Source: Candidula unifasciata (lineage: Eukaryota > Mollusca > Gastropoda > Stylommatophora > Geomitridae). From it: 64,000 nt of DNA. Position 1 is the first letter of the stretch; every line of letters starts with the position of its first letter. This document shows, in pieces, positions 47,731-59,289 of this stretch. A model generated the notes under the pieces. It ran no database searches. It was not told where the DNA came from and saw only the letters and a program-made list of their open reading frames with translations. The translations under genes were made by a program, and so were the position numbers. Where the stretch lies: assembly GCA_905116865.2 (NCBI GenBank), contig CAJHNH020000791.1, forward strand, positions 979,383 through 1,043,382. The letters run 5' to 3'.

Positions 47731-48212
47731 AAACTGGCGCTCAAAGGTACAAGAGCGGCAACAGAACGAACGGGAAGACCTGCAAGAACTAAAGTCCGTA
47801 CGTGCAACGACCCAATCACCTGACGGCCGCCAGCATGTTCCATATTTACCCCAATCAATAACCCACACGTACATGTACCTGCCTGCAGGCCTCGCCATTG
47901 ACGCTTGCTGCTCTGTCAATCCTTTATTTAGCTAGGAAAATCAATGTCCAACACAGAATGTCAATAATGTGACCTGGTTCACAGCCAGCAGACAGCAAGA
48001 CTGATGTAGTCGGTCAGTTAGTCAGTCGTTCGCTAGCCGCCCGATTCACAGCAAATTGTATTAAATATTTGTCATATATATGGTATAATTTGATCATACA
48101 TGTATCAAATATTTGTCGAACAACGATATTATAACGTGCCTGATTTGCAATTACTGTTAACAAATATTTATGAAATATCTCTCATGATTTTTATCACTTA
48201 TCTATGATAATG
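47731..48212. other. Unique intron 1 sequence
   Basis: ATATTTGTCA-like words recur near 48062-48120 and 48160-48180. No gene recognised. Confidence 0.5.
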
Positions 48213-48820
48213 ATGCTCTTTCAATATTCTCAATGTCCAGGTTACACTCCAACAGCTCTTTCAATATTCTCAATGACCAGGTTACACTCCAACAGCTCTT
48301 TCAATATTCTCAATGTCCAGGTTACACTCTGACAGCTCTTTCAATATTCTCAATGTCCAGGTTACACTCTGACAGCTCTTTCAATATTCTCAATGTCCAG
48401 GTTACACTCTGACAGCTCTTTCAATATTCTCAATGTCCAGGTTACACTCTGACAGCTCTTTCAATATTCTCAATGACCAGGTTACACTCCAACAGCTCTT
48501 TCAATATTCTCAATGTCCAGGTTACACTCTAACAGCTCTCTCAATATTCTCAATGTCCAGGTTACACTCCAACAGCTCTCTCAATATTCTCAATGTCCAG
48601 GTTACACTCTGACAGCTCTTTCAATATTCTCGATGTCCAGGTTACACTCTAACAGCTCTCTCAATATTCTCGATGTCCAGGTTACACTCTGACAGCTCTT
48701 TCAATATTCTCAATGTCCAGGTTACACTCTGACAGCTCTTTCAATATTCTCAATGTCCAGGTTACACTCTGACAGCTCTTTCAATATTCTCAATGACCAG
48801 GTTACACTCCGACAGCCCTT
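48213..48820. repeat. 40-bp minisatellite, about 15 units
   Basis: TCTTTCAATATTCTCAATGT then CCAGGTTACACTCTGACAGC recurs every 40 bp with very few substitutions (TGT/TGA, TCTGA/TCCAA, CTCTT/CTCTC). Confidence 0.97.
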
Positions 48821-50284
48821 CCTACAAACGATGTTCATGTTTTAGTCTTGTATAACCTGGTGGTTCTTGGGCTTTGAGAGGGGAAGAAGAATTCAGCAAG
48901 TCTCCGTGGTAGGAGGTCAGAAACACGGTGCCCACACCAAAATTATTCTCCTAACTGCAAGCCATTCCTATGGTCAATCGACCTGAGTGCCCATCGTTGG
49001 ACATGAAAGTTGAAACTCATCAGTCTTTCAGAAGAAAATGCTGACACCACAAGTCCCCATAATTTTAATATGAAAGCACATGAATGACACATTGTCTTTC
49101 TCCATGCTTGCCCGGTTCAGGCAAGTGCTTGCCCGGTTCAGGCAAGTGCTTGCATGGTTCCGCTATGGTCTGCAGGCGGAAACAATGAACGGAGGAATAC
49201 TAAACAATGTACTTTATTTGGTTATCACTAATGTAATACTGTTTACATGGCGATAAAAATGAAACTGTGAAGTTTACTAAGCGAGTAGACAAGTAGTGGA
49301 AAAGCAATAAGGTGTAAAAGTCAGATATGTGTGTGTGTGTGGGGGGGGGGGGGGACTGAAGAGAACAGAAACAACAGTGATCTGCAGCAGGTTTACTGAC
49401 TGGCCTTTTGTATCTACTTCCTCGCTTTATTGATTGACGTGTATATTATTGATGTGCACATTTATTTGTGTGTATATTTATGTGTGAACATTCGATGAAT
49501 ATTTACTGATTCTGATGTTACATATTGAGATTTGCTGATGTCACCAACCACTGACTCACCTAGACTGAACACAAGATCACAAAAACGTGACATTGAGATG
49601 TGGTTTATATATCTGGGTAAGAGGATCGGAACACGGCAAATCAATATTTCTCTTGCTGTCTCTGAAGCAAATGCTTCTCATGGGATTAGGTACACGGAGG
49701 AGAGGTAGATACTAGGTATATGATGAAAGAACAATCATCTGAGAGACCAATCGTCACTCGATGGCTGATGAAGTGGTCAATATCATGGTGGCTGCCTTCA
49801 CATCCCAGGTCATATGTGTGAGTGTTTAATCCTGGTCTTAATGGGAACGTGAAGACATGACCAACAACCTAGCAACAGAATGTGCTAGCCACGGTACTCC
49901 AGCAGCTGTCATTAAGTGGAAACAGAAGAAGGGGGGGGGGGGGGGATATGACAGAGTGGTTTCTTTCATGTCTGGAGAAACAGACTGAACTGCAGCAGAT
50001 TAATTGTTGTTTTCTCTGTGTCTCTTTCTCACAGAGTCTGTCAATTTATTAATCCATCTATCAATCCCCGCATCCAGCTAGAGATCTGCCTACCTACCTC
50101 ATTATTCGCCTCGATGTTGATAAAACTAGCTCCCTATTCTTTCCTCCATTCATGAATCTGTTTATCTGTGTTATTCAATCAGAAATAACAGCAGTGTCTC
50201 CGGGAAACCCAAGAGTGGTTCTAGGAAGCAACCTCTGTTACATTAGCTGTTACTTTCACTCTCACTCGTGAGGCAAAGAATCTG
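48821..50284. other. Unique intron 1 sequence with a possible tRNA-like relic
   Basis: At about 49765-49850, GAAGTGGTCAATATCATGG, then CCTTCACATCCCAGGTC and GTGAGTGTTTAATCC, look like a tRNA-derived SINE head. Poly(G) runs occur at 49341-49353 and 49932-49945. No exon recognised. Confidence 0.45.
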
Positions 50285-50795
50285 TTGACGATGGCATGCT
50301 GAAACCCATGGAGGCTTGGAGAAGGGAATAACAACTGTACAACACTGCTGGCACTGCATTCTGAAACCCATGGAGGCTTGGAGAAGGGAATAACAACTGT
50401 ACAACACTGCTGGCAATACATTTTGAAACTCATGGCGGCTTGGAGAAGGGAATAACAACTGTACAACTCTGCTGGCACTGCATTCTGAAACCCATGGAGG
50501 CTTGGAGAAGGGAATAATAACTGTACAACACTGCTGACACTGCATTTTGAAACCCATGGAGGCTTGAAGAAGGGAATAACAACTGTAGAACAATGCTGGC
50601 ACTGCATTTTGAAACCCATGGAGGCTTAAGAAGGGAATAACAACTGTACAACACTGCTGACACTGCATTTTGAAACCCATGGAGGCTTGGAGAAGGGAAT
50701 AACAACTGTACAACAATGCTGGCACTGCATTCTGAAACCCATGGAGGCTTGGAGAAGGGAATAACAACTGTACAACACTGCTGGCACTGCATTGT
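50285..50795. repeat. 62-bp minisatellite, about 8 units
   Basis: CTGCATTCTGAAACCCATGG, then AGGCTTGGAGAAGGGAATAA, then CAACTGTACAACACTGCTGG, recurs at about 62 bp (50354 and 50478 are two periods apart). The minus strand is stop-free and the frame shifts each unit, giving a pseudo-protein of up to 219 codons. Confidence 0.96.
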
Positions 50796-50924
50796 GAGAT
50801 CATGTTGGCAGAGGTCTCTGATAAACTCAATCCAACAGACATAGCCTTTCTCAGGCTCAGATGACAGGAACGGCAACACAATCCACCGAAGAGTTCAAAC
50901 ACAACCTGCTCTTGTACAAGTCTT

Positions 50925-51115
50925 CTTTTTTTTCTTCCTTGTGTTTACCAGCTGTAAACTCCGGTAGAAAGTTCGGGTTGTCTGGCCCCTTTTGGACTTT
51001 GGTCTTGTTCCATAAATTTAGGTTTGCATGCACATCCATAATAAGTTATCTTGTATGACATACTTGTTACTGGGCAGTGAATCTATCCCCCCCCCCCCCC
51101 CCTGAGCAAACTCCT
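50925..51115 (-). mobile_element. Interspersed repeat R5 copy
   Basis: TTACCAGCTGTAAACTCCGG, AGAAAGTTCGGGTTGTCTGG and CTTTTGGACTTTGGTCTTGT, then ATGACATACTTGTTACTGGG and a C18 run. This is the same order as at 30072..30375, with an internal deletion. Confidence 0.65.
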
Positions 51116-51699
51116 GTTTGAGTAAATGCACTAACTCCTGTCATCCAAGAAAGAAAACATGCTTCCAGTGGTACTTTCATGGGACTGAATGAGTGAACGC
51201 AAGAAGCAAGACAGACTACTTCAGATACAATAAATAAATGAACATTCTACAGATTCTAATAGAGATATTCAGTGAACTCGTTATACCTTGGTCAGCACAG
51301 TCACACAGTAAATACATGAGGCTGACAGTGTACAAAGTGTCAAAGCAAACTCCAACAACAGTGCCCGGTCTGGACACAAGAATATTAGCCTCTGGCTGTG
51401 CCATGGCAGAGACGGAATCATGACATCCACACTCCTTCTCATATACATTTAAATAACCAGCGCTTCCTGAAGACATAAACAGTCCCCTGTATGCAGATGA
51501 CACGGCTGAGGATGACAAGCTACAAGACTACTGTAGCTGACAACCTTGCCTACAGCCAAGTCTCACAAAGGGGGGAAACAAGAAATGGCTGCCTTCAGCA
51601 AGTGACATGGTCAACCCAGCTGGTTTCCATATCCCTGTGCTTTACTGGGGAGCATGGTGCTTGCTCTTGGTGCTACTGGTATACATCAGAGTGGGTTTG
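51116..51699. other. Unique intron 1 sequence
   Basis: No exon or element recognised. It adjoins the 27-bp array. Confidence 0.5.
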
Positions 51700-52400
51700 T
51701 TACAGTACACATGAGGGTGGGTGTGTTACAGGTGCTCATAAGGGCGGGTGTGCTACATGTACTCATCAGGGTGGATGTGCAACATGTACACATCAGGGCA
51801 GGTGTGCTACATGTACACATCAGGGTGGGTGTGCTACATGTACACATCAGGATGGGTATGCTATATGCACACATCAGGGTGGGTGTGCTACATGTACACA
51901 TCAGGGTGGGTGTGCTAAATGTACACATCAGGGTGGGTGTGCTGCACTTACACATCCGGGTGGGTGTGCTACATGTACACATCAGGGTGGGTGTGCTACA
52001 TGTACACATCAGGGTGGGTGTGCTACATGTACACATCAGGGTGGGTGTGCTACATGTACACATCAGGGTGGGTGTGCTACATGTACACATCAGGGTGGGT
52101 GTGCTACATGTACACATCAGGGTGGGTTTGCTATATGTACACATCAGGGTGGGTGTGCTACATGTACACATCAAGGTGGGTGTGCTACTTACACATCTGG
52201 GTGGGTATGCTACACGTACACATCAGGGTGGGTGTGCTACACTTACACATCCAGGTGGGTGTGCTACATGTACACATCAGGGTGGGTGTGCTACATGTAC
52301 ACATCAGGACAGGTGTGCTACATGTACACATCAGGGTGGGTGTGCTACATGTACACATCAGGGTGGGCATCCACACACACACACACACACACACACATAT
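51700..52400. repeat. 27-bp minisatellite, about 24 units, with a (CA)n end
   Basis: CATCAGGGTGGGTGTGCTAC then ATGTACA recurs every 27 bp and finishes in a (CA)n run at 52373-52400. Since 27 is a multiple of three, plus frames read nine-residue repeats (THQGGCATC type) and the minus strand is open too. No gene is supported. Confidence 0.97.
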
Positions 52401-52724
52401 CGTGTGCTGTAATGTACAGCAAGAAGCGCATCTGTGAAGCCTCAAACACATTCTATGCTTGTTTACTAAATTCCCATAATTCACAGATTGATTCTATGTA
52501 ACACACATACATTCTTTGGTCCTCCCCGTCCACCCTTCAACCCCCCCCCCCCCCCCTTTCCATCTCTAATCACACTGATTTGTTGTACACAACGTTTCTA
52601 CACTTTTAAGAAATGCAATTTGTGCATGTCCTACCATGATCCTTATCTCTGTGAGTCATCTTCCTTCTGATGTTATCCATTTGCCCAGATAATTAAATAT
52701 TTGTATAAATAACTCAGAAATTCT
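52401..52724. other. Unique intron 1 sequence
   Basis: Contains a C16 run near 52541-52556. No gene recognised. Confidence 0.5.
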
Positions 52725-52865
52725 TCACTTCTCCATGTTCGCTAGCTGTCAACACCTGGAAGAAAGTTCTTGTTGTTTATTCTCTTTGACTTTAAAGGAA
52801 ACACTTTATCAGTCAACTCTGAGGACATATTTGTTAGGGCTGCAGAGGGTCTATTCTTGACTTTA
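52725..52865 (-). mobile_element. Interspersed repeat R5 copy
   Basis: TTCGCTAGCTGTCAACACCT, GAAGAAAGTTCTTGTTGTTT and, further on, GAGGACATATTTGTTAGGGC then GGGTCTATTCTTGAC. Diverged but collinear with the other copies. Confidence 0.55.
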
Positions 52866-52919
52866 CCCCAAAGAACCCACAAGGATAACTCTAAAATTCA
52901 AATACTAGACTTCAATTTT

Positions 52920-53690
52920 ACATTTAGTTCATCATCATCATCATCCCATAACACTACATGTCGTTGGATCACTAGTTTCTGTTGACTGCTGATAGTGGTC
53001 AGTTGCGATGGACTTTATGTTTGCATGCCTGAGGCCTGTCCAGTCAGTCAGGTTCTGTAACCAGGTCTTTCATTGTCTCCCTCTTCTCCTCTTTCCCTCT
53101 GCTGAGCCCTTCAGTATTGTTTTTGAGAGGCCATAAGATCTTATTACATTTCCATACCACTGCATTTTGCCTCTTTTCACTGTAGTTAAAAGAGGTTCAC
53201 AGTTGCCAATGTGCTGTATAATTTTATGGCGAACCTCTTCATGTGTAATGTGGTCTATGTATGATATGCCAAGAATTTTTCTGAAACATTGCATTTCTAA
53301 TGCTTTTATCTTTCTTTCAAATTCAGCTGTTAAGGTCCACGTTTCACAGCCATATGTAAATGTACTAATAGCTAGTGCTCTTAGCAATCGAATCTTAGTT
53401 TTGCATTAAATGTTTTTGGATCTCCATAATGTTTGCTGCTTGGCAAGGACTGATGTTGTCTGGGCAATCCTAGATTTCTGGTCTTGAGCCCAAGTCACTT
53501 AAAATAGATCCTAAATATTTGAAATGAGTCATTTGTTCTAATTTGTGACCTTTAACATAGATTGGTGAAATACTGAAAGCTGGATTCTTAGTTATTACTT
53601 CTGTGTGTTTTTTCTGTGTTTATTTCCATGCCATACTTGGTTGATGTTTCATCAAGCAGATTTACAAGCTCGACTAGCTCTAACATTTAG
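52920..53690 (-). mobile_element. LINE RT C-terminal half (family 1), best-preserved copy
   Basis: Reading the minus strand from the right: YGMEINTEKT (about 53610), HFKYLGSIL and other pieces in shifting frames; then a 105-codon open frame (53070..53387) with FTYGCETWTL, KIKALEMQCFRKILGISY and ITHEEVR; then MQWYGNVIR and EGKRRRGRQ. These are the thumb and C-terminal motifs of invertebrate LINE reverse transcriptases. The 3' end carries a (GAT)n tail at about 52930-52942. The YADD catalytic block is missing, so the copy is 5'-truncated and inactive. Confidence 0.9.
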
Positions 53691-53934
53691 TTAGTTGCGT
53701 GTTTTTTTTAATTAAAATCTGGCAGAACCAATTGACATTTGTTCGTTTGTTTGTGACTTTATTAGGCAGGTGTTTAGTTCATTACAGGTGTGATTCATTT
53801 CTTTCACATTACTATTTCTTCTGTGTTTGTATTGTTTTCATTTGTATCAATCTGTGTATCTGCCATTTTCCGTGACCCTGGAACAACTTGTAAAGAGATT
53901 ATTTTCTCAACATTGCATTTAAAAAACTAATCAG

Positions 53935-54530
53935 GGGGACATGAATTGGCTGAGTGGGAGGGCCTGACATGGGTTGATGATTGGGTGGGGGGGGGGGGGG
54001 GGTGACTATGTGCCAGTGGGGGGGGGGGGGAGGCTGACATGGGTTGATTGGGAGTATGTGTGCCAGTGGGGGGCTGACATGGGTTGATTGGGAGTATGTG
54101 TGGGGGGAGGAGGAGGGGCCAGTTGATTGGGGGGGGGGGGGGGGGCTGACATGGGTTGATTGGGAGTATGTGCCAGTGGGAGGGCCTGACATGGGTTGAT
54201 TGGGAGTATGTGCCAGTGGGGGGGGGGGGGGGGCTGACATGGGTTGATTGGGAGTATGTGCCAGTGGTGGGGGGGGGGGGGCTGACATGGGTTGATTGGG
54301 AGTATGTGCCAGTGGGAGGAGCCTGACATGGGTTGACTGGGAGTATATGCCAGTGGGGGAAGGGCCTGACATGGGTTGACTATGTGTCTGGGAGGATGCC
54401 ATGGGTTGATTGGGAGTATGTGCCAGTGGGAGGGCCTGACATGGGTTGATTGGAAGTATGTGCCAGTGGGAGGGCCTGACATGGGTTGACTGGGAGTCTA
54501 TGTGCCAGTGGGGGGTGGGGGTCTAGGGCA
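53935..54530. repeat. G-rich minisatellite of about 45 bp, about 12 units
   Basis: GGGCTGACATGGGTTGATTG then GGAGTATGTGCCAGTGG and a G run of 3 to 18. Unit length varies almost entirely in the poly-G part. The plus strand has strong G-quadruplex potential, and the gene-sense strand is C-rich. Confidence 0.95.
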
Positions 54531-55280
54531 GATCAGGATAGCACTGGGTTCAGTGAACCCTGTCAAAAATTAGAATCAGATAATGAGAAGCTAGTGAAGA
54601 AGGTGATCCAAAAGTAAATAAGATCTTATCACAGCCACAAGATGACTACACTAGACTACACACAGAGTTCAAGTTAGCACAGAACAGATATCAGACCAGG
54701 GTACAATGAACAGGTCAAGTACTGTTGTGGCAGCTTCAATTCAAAATCACTAATATCTGTTTTAACAGTTCCGCACTTGCTGGCTAAAGCCAGTGCTTAG
54801 TCTTTCACATCAGATAGTTCAGACATTAGATGTAAGAACAGGTAACTGCTAGCAGGTCAATGTGCTCTCATGTAATAAGACATTTTCAACTAAAAAATCA
54901 ATATTCTCGCTATATGTTGGGTAACTTATTAAACAAAATTCAGTTTGACAGTATTTCCCAGAAATTTTCAATGACTACATGCTTGGCCTTTATATTTCTG
55001 ATAATAGCTAGCTGTGTCTGTTTACAGGAGGAGCTGAGTTCATTGTTTGTTTATTTTATATCTATAGTGAAATGCGTGTGTCCCTGTCGAAGTCCTGGTG
55101 TCAACCCGCGCGGACACACCCACTACAGCGGCCATAATCCCAGCCGTGTCACTGGGCTGCAACGCTTAAAACAGTCTCATACAGCTCAAGGCAACTACCG
55201 TTAAACGTAACCTTTTTTTTTAACATGCAGTAACAAAGCACATGTACAGTCAGTGTTGCAGACAACAAACATGAACAAGG
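54531..55280. other. Intron 1 immediately downstream of exon 1
   Basis: Unique sequence. A plus frame of 114 codons (54860..55204) has no recognised domain. At 55085-55180 a CpG-bearing patch read on the minus strand contains GCGCGGGTTGACACC and could be a tRNA-like relic; this is too weak to call. Confidence 0.4.
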
Positions 55281-55287
55281 TACATAC

Positions 55288-55446
55288 CAGGTAAAGGACC
55301 GTGTCAACGACATCCTTGTTTGACGCCTGCTCCAGCTCGATTAGTCCGATCAACAATCCGAATTTCAGTTCATCGTTCCCTTTCAATTTTAAAATCCCTT
55401 CCACGGTTTTAACATCGCCGTTGGCTTCCTCGCCAGTCTCTGACAT
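55288..55446 (-). CDS. NBEA: Neurobeachin/LRBA-type BEACH protein, coding exon 1 (start)
   Basis: This minus-strand exon of 53 codons runs from ATG at 55446 to a GTATGT donor at 55287. It starts MSETGEEANGDVKTVEG, then LKFGLLIGLIELEQASNK and DVVDTVLYL. NBEA has MKFAVLIGLIQVGEVSNRD and IVETVLNL at this place. The frame is open for another 19 codons upstream (to a GTG at 55503), but this is the first ATG. Its context AAC-ATG-T has the favoured A at -3. The acidic 27-residue leader before the conserved block is short compared with vertebrate NBEA. Invertebrates usually have a single NBEA/LRBA co-orthologue (rugose in fly, sel-2 in worm), so the symbol is used for the group. The protein is a trafficking scaffold. 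Confidence 0.93.
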
Positions 55447-55640
55447 GTTGAGTCTAACACAATAAAATGTTGCAAGAAGAATAACGACAGAAAGTCGACA
55501 CACGGGAGCGGACAGTTAGACTGTCATGATATTTGCTCTCACCAACAATTCGCCGACACATTCGACTGCGAGATTGCTTCCGTGTTTCCGCAACCTAGAA
55601 ACATCTCACATTCTATTGGTCAATAATCAAAGTAAGCTTT
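55447..55640 (-). promoter_or_regulatory. Presumed 5' UTR and promoter of the BEACH gene
   Basis: Sequence immediately upstream of the first ATG. There is a modest cluster of CpGs (about 55490-55590), no TATA box at a convincing place and no CpG island. The transcription start cannot be fixed from sequence, and an upstream non-coding exon is possible. Confidence 0.3.
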
Positions 55641-56929
55641 TACTTTTAGTTTTCAAACTGGAACTTTCAACTTCTTTTCATAGAAAACAACAAAAAATAT
55701 TTATTTAATTATTTACTAAAAGCAAAAAAATTTTAAATAACAAATATTATAACTGATTTCAACTGCACATTAAATATTTTTATACAACATATACTGACAT
55801 ATAGGCCTATTCATACATGTTTTCACATTGTATGCTTTGAATACATACATTATGTAATAAAACACATGCATTGTTACTTAGAGCTTTCCTTATCTTAGTT
55901 ATTGCATTACTGCCATAGATTAGACTATTGATATTAGTTTTTGCCGTCTGTTACCGCGTCCTTACTTTCAGGAACTTCAACAGAATTGAGAACAATTTAA
56001 CTGTTACAAATTATAAGCCATAACAAATAATTTCCAGAACTGTTTAGAATATCAGTATATACTCCATCTTTCATATTCTTATTTTAGTAATCCAGGGTGT
56101 TCAACTAAAACGACAAAATCACAGCAGTGTGTTAGAAAACCTCTCGTGAGTGAGTATCCCTTTGGAGAAGCTCTGGTGCCGCCCCCTAACCCAGTCCACA
56201 GATGTGACTGTCTGGAGTTCTGACGTCGGCAGACCAGTCAGCAGTTGCAACACGTGTTTTCTTCTACGAGCGGGCCGGCGCCGTTTGACGTGGCTGTTTT
56301 TGAATGCTTATCACACGCGACTGGGGTTCCCCTCAGCATATCCATCAGACATGTATTTCATCATTGCAAAATACTATTAATTTATGGCACTTATTTTTTT
56401 TTTTTAAAGTTGTAAATATGCAGCTAATGCTTGCTAGAATATATATGTCGTTCTGGCAGTCCCATGTCTGGTCACCTAGTTATAGTGTGTAATGTCAGGC
56501 ATTAAATATTCTACGAGGAGCCTGCTGGCAGTGGTGAAGTAAAGTCAGGGGTCACCTGTTGGGAAGAATTCCCGTCAACGACCCCCCCCCCCCCCCCCCT
56601 TTCCCTTTCTCCTACTTCTACCCTAACCCCCGAATTTGTTTGTTTTAAAAAGAAATTGTTGCTATATTGCGGGGCGGTCGTCATTTCTTTTTCCTACGTC
56701 ACTATCTGTTGGTCATACTTTTGGGGAGCTTTGCTCTTGCAACCAGGCGCTATCATCATGAGAAAGCTATGGGTCGTAGACTGTGAACCAGTGCAGGTAG
56801 CAGTGTTTCAATTGTTTCATCTGTCGGATTAATCAATGATTTCCAACTGGGAAGGCGGCCCTCGGGTCCACGGAACACATTTTTTGGGGTCTGTGATATT
56901 GTTTACGTAATCAAAGGCTACTTTGGAAC
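55641..56929. other. Intergenic, AT-rich then unique
   Basis: AT-rich to about 56080, then mixed sequence with a C19 run near 56581-56599. No gene recognised. It is part of the 4.9-kb spacer between the divergent BEACH and septin genes. Confidence 0.5.
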
Positions 56930-57950
56930 TGGCTTAGGCCAAGAGTTTCTCAGGAGCTGGTTTAGGCAGAGTTCATCAGGAGCTGGTTTAGGCCAAGAGT
57001 TCATCAGGAGCTGGTTTAGGCCAAGAGTTTATCATTAGCTGGTTTAGGCAGAGTTCATCAGGAGCTGGTTTAGACAGAGTTTATCAGGAGCTGGTTTAGG
57101 CAGAGTTTATCAGGAGCTGGTTTAGACAAAGAGTTCATCAGGAGCTGGTTTAGACAAAGAGTTCATCAGGAGCTGGTTTAGGCAGAGTTTATCAGGAGCT
57201 GGTTTAGGCAGAGTTCACCAGGAGCTGGTTTAGACAAAGAGTTCATCAGGAGCTGGTTTAGACAGAGTTCATCAGGAGCTGGTTTAGACAAAGAGTTTAT
57301 CAGGAGCTGGTTTAGGCAGAGTTTATCTGGAGCTGGTTTAGGCAGAGTTCACCAGGAGCTGGTTTAGACAAAGAGTTCATCAGGAGCTGGTTTAGACAGA
57401 GTTCATCAGGAGCTGGTTTAGACAAAGAGTTTATCAGGAGCTGGTTTAGACAGAGTTCATCAGGAGCTGGTTTAGACAGAGTTTATCAGGAGCTGGTTTA
57501 GACAGAGTTCATCAGGAGCTGGTTTAGACAAAGAGTTCATCAGGAGCTGGTTTAGGCAGAGTTCATCAGGAGCTGGTTTAGGCCAAGAGTTTATCAGGAG
57601 CTGGTTTAGGCCAAGAGTTTATCAGGAGCTGGTTTAGGCCAAGAGTTTATCAGGAGCTGGTTTAGGCCAAGAGTTTATCAGGAGCTGGTTTAGGCCAAGA
57701 GTTCATCCGGAGCTGGTTTAGGCCAAGAGTTTATCAGGAGCTGGTTTAAGCCAAGAGTTTATCAGGAGCTGGTTTAAACAAAGAGTTCCTCGGGAGCTGG
57801 TTTAGGCCAAGAGTTTATCAGGAGCTGGTTTAGGCCAAGAGTTTATCAGGAGCTGGTTTAGGCCACGAGTTTATCACGAGCTGGTTTAGGCCAAGAGTTT
57901 ATCAGGAGCTGGTTTAGGCCAAGAGTTCATCAGAAGATGGTTGAACATAG
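56930..57950. repeat. 25-29-bp minisatellite, about 37 units
   Basis: ATCAGGAGCTGGTTTAGGCC then AAGAGTTT, with length variants ending GCAGAGTT or ACAAAGAGTT. Three sub-unit types are intermixed, and the GCC-AAGAG form dominates the right side. Confidence 0.96.
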
Positions 57951-58179
57951 GTATCTGTTTTTCCCTTTCTTTAGAATACAGCAATACAAACAACAGCAGC
58001 ACCCACCAACCGACATTGCGATTCTAATATAGATTTACTCTGTCTTTTTTTTTTTTCTTCTTTAACAAATGGTAATTTAAAAGTTACCGAGTCCGTGGCA
58101 GACTTTTCACAAGAGAGGTCGACGAGTCTTGTCTAATTGAAAATTGCTGCTCTAATCCATATTTCTTTCATCTACTTGC

Positions 58180-58345
58180 TAATGGCGGCCGAGGGAAGGG
58201 GGAGGGGGTGGCTTCCGTTTTATAGTGGCTGGACGCTCCGAAGATCATGGGTTGGAGTCAAAACGGAGCTGTACTTTATTTTAAAAAATACCTTGGTCCT
58301 GAGGTCGACCCAACCGTAAGTGGGTACGTCCGAAGTAAATCAGTC
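58180..58345 (+). mobile_element. SINE-like element (family A), copy 1
   Basis: Collinear with 61820..62060: a tRNA-like head region (CATGGGTTGGAGTC), GGAGCTG, a T/A-rich link, CCTTGG, then the core GAGGTCGACCCAACCG and AAGTGGGTAC. The second copy has CAGGTCGACCCAGTCC and GAGTGGGTAC. A conserved core downstream of a tRNA-like head is the usual layout of marine-invertebrate SINEs. Confidence 0.65.
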
Positions 58346-58671
58346 AAACGACATAAATATGGGAACTCGACATCTAAATCAGTCCAATTTGGTTGATTAG
58401 ATTTACCAACTAATGTCCTCATTTCTCTGTAAATGTTTCCAGTGTTTTCTTTAACTGCTACCGCCACCTGTTGGCCTCCAGGTTAGGGATTGTAGAACTG
58501 GGTAGAAGGCCGCGCCTGTGTAAAACAGACATAGGCCGGACGGATGAAGCCGGTCAGCTGTGGACAGTAGTTTAACTAGGAGAAGGAACTCTGATTAAAA
58601 AGTGTCATTGTCCAGTGGTTAGGTCTTAGTCGACCATAACTAAAGAAGCTCACCCTAATAGAAAAGCAATA
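58346..58671. other. Unique intergenic sequence
   Basis: No feature recognised. It may include the degraded 3' part of the SINE. Confidence 0.45.
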
Positions 58672-59118
58672 GCAACAGTCTTCAGTAGCCATCTCCTTTT
58701 AACCACTTGCTAGCAGTCTTCAGTAGTCATCTCCTTTTAACCCCTTGCCAACAGTCTTCAGTAATTATCTCCTTTTAACCACTTGCCAGCAATCTTCAGT
58801 AGTCATCTCCTTTTAACCCCTTGCCAACAGTCTTCAGTAATTATCCCCTTTTAACCACTTGCCAGCAGTCTTCAGTAGTCATCTCCTTTTAACCCCTTGC
58901 CAACAGTCTTCAGTAATTATCTCCTTTTAACCACTTGCCAGCAGTCTTCAGTAGTCATCTCCTTTTAACCCCTTGCCAACAGCCTTCAGTAATTATCTCC
59001 TTTTAACCACTTGTCAGCAGTCTTCAGTAGTCATCTCCTTTTAACCCCTTGCCAACAATCTTCAGTAATTATCTCCTTTTAGCCCCTTGCCAGCAGTCTT
59101 CAGTAATGATCTCATCTA
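58672..59118. repeat. 38-bp minisatellite with a 76-bp higher-order unit
   Basis: CAGTCTTCAGTAGTCATCTC then CTTTTAACCCCTTGCCAA alternates with CAGTCTTCAGTAATTATCTC then CTTTTAACCACTTGCCAG. The A/B alternation holds for most of about 11 units, so the amplified unit is the 76-bp dimer. This is the last minisatellite before the septin gene. Confidence 0.95.
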
Positions 59119-59289
59119 CTAACTGTTGCAGGGCCTGATACGTTGACTGTAAAGTGTGCCCTCTAGCCTTCATGCATCCACACATCGCCTTCTCTAAGTG
59201 CCAATTTATGCTTGTGAATGTATTGCTCACGATATTAAAATTATATCTGAACCTTGTAAAAATGCTTCTACAAAGATTTCACACACACT

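Noticed and set aside
50243..50902. 219-codon minus-strand frame
   Set aside because: A 62-bp minisatellite read in rotating frames. No conserved domain.
51491..52501. 336-codon open frame with nine-residue THQGGCATC repeats
   Set aside because: By-product of a 27-bp minisatellite. The opposite strand and a second plus frame are equally open.
54860..55204. 114-codon plus frame next to exon 1
   Set aside because: No motif recognised, and composition changes abruptly within it, suggesting unrelated segments.
55447..55503. Longer N-terminus for NBEA exon 1 from an upstream in-frame start
   Set aside because: The codon at 55503 is GTG, not ATG. The first ATG is at 55446 with A at -3.
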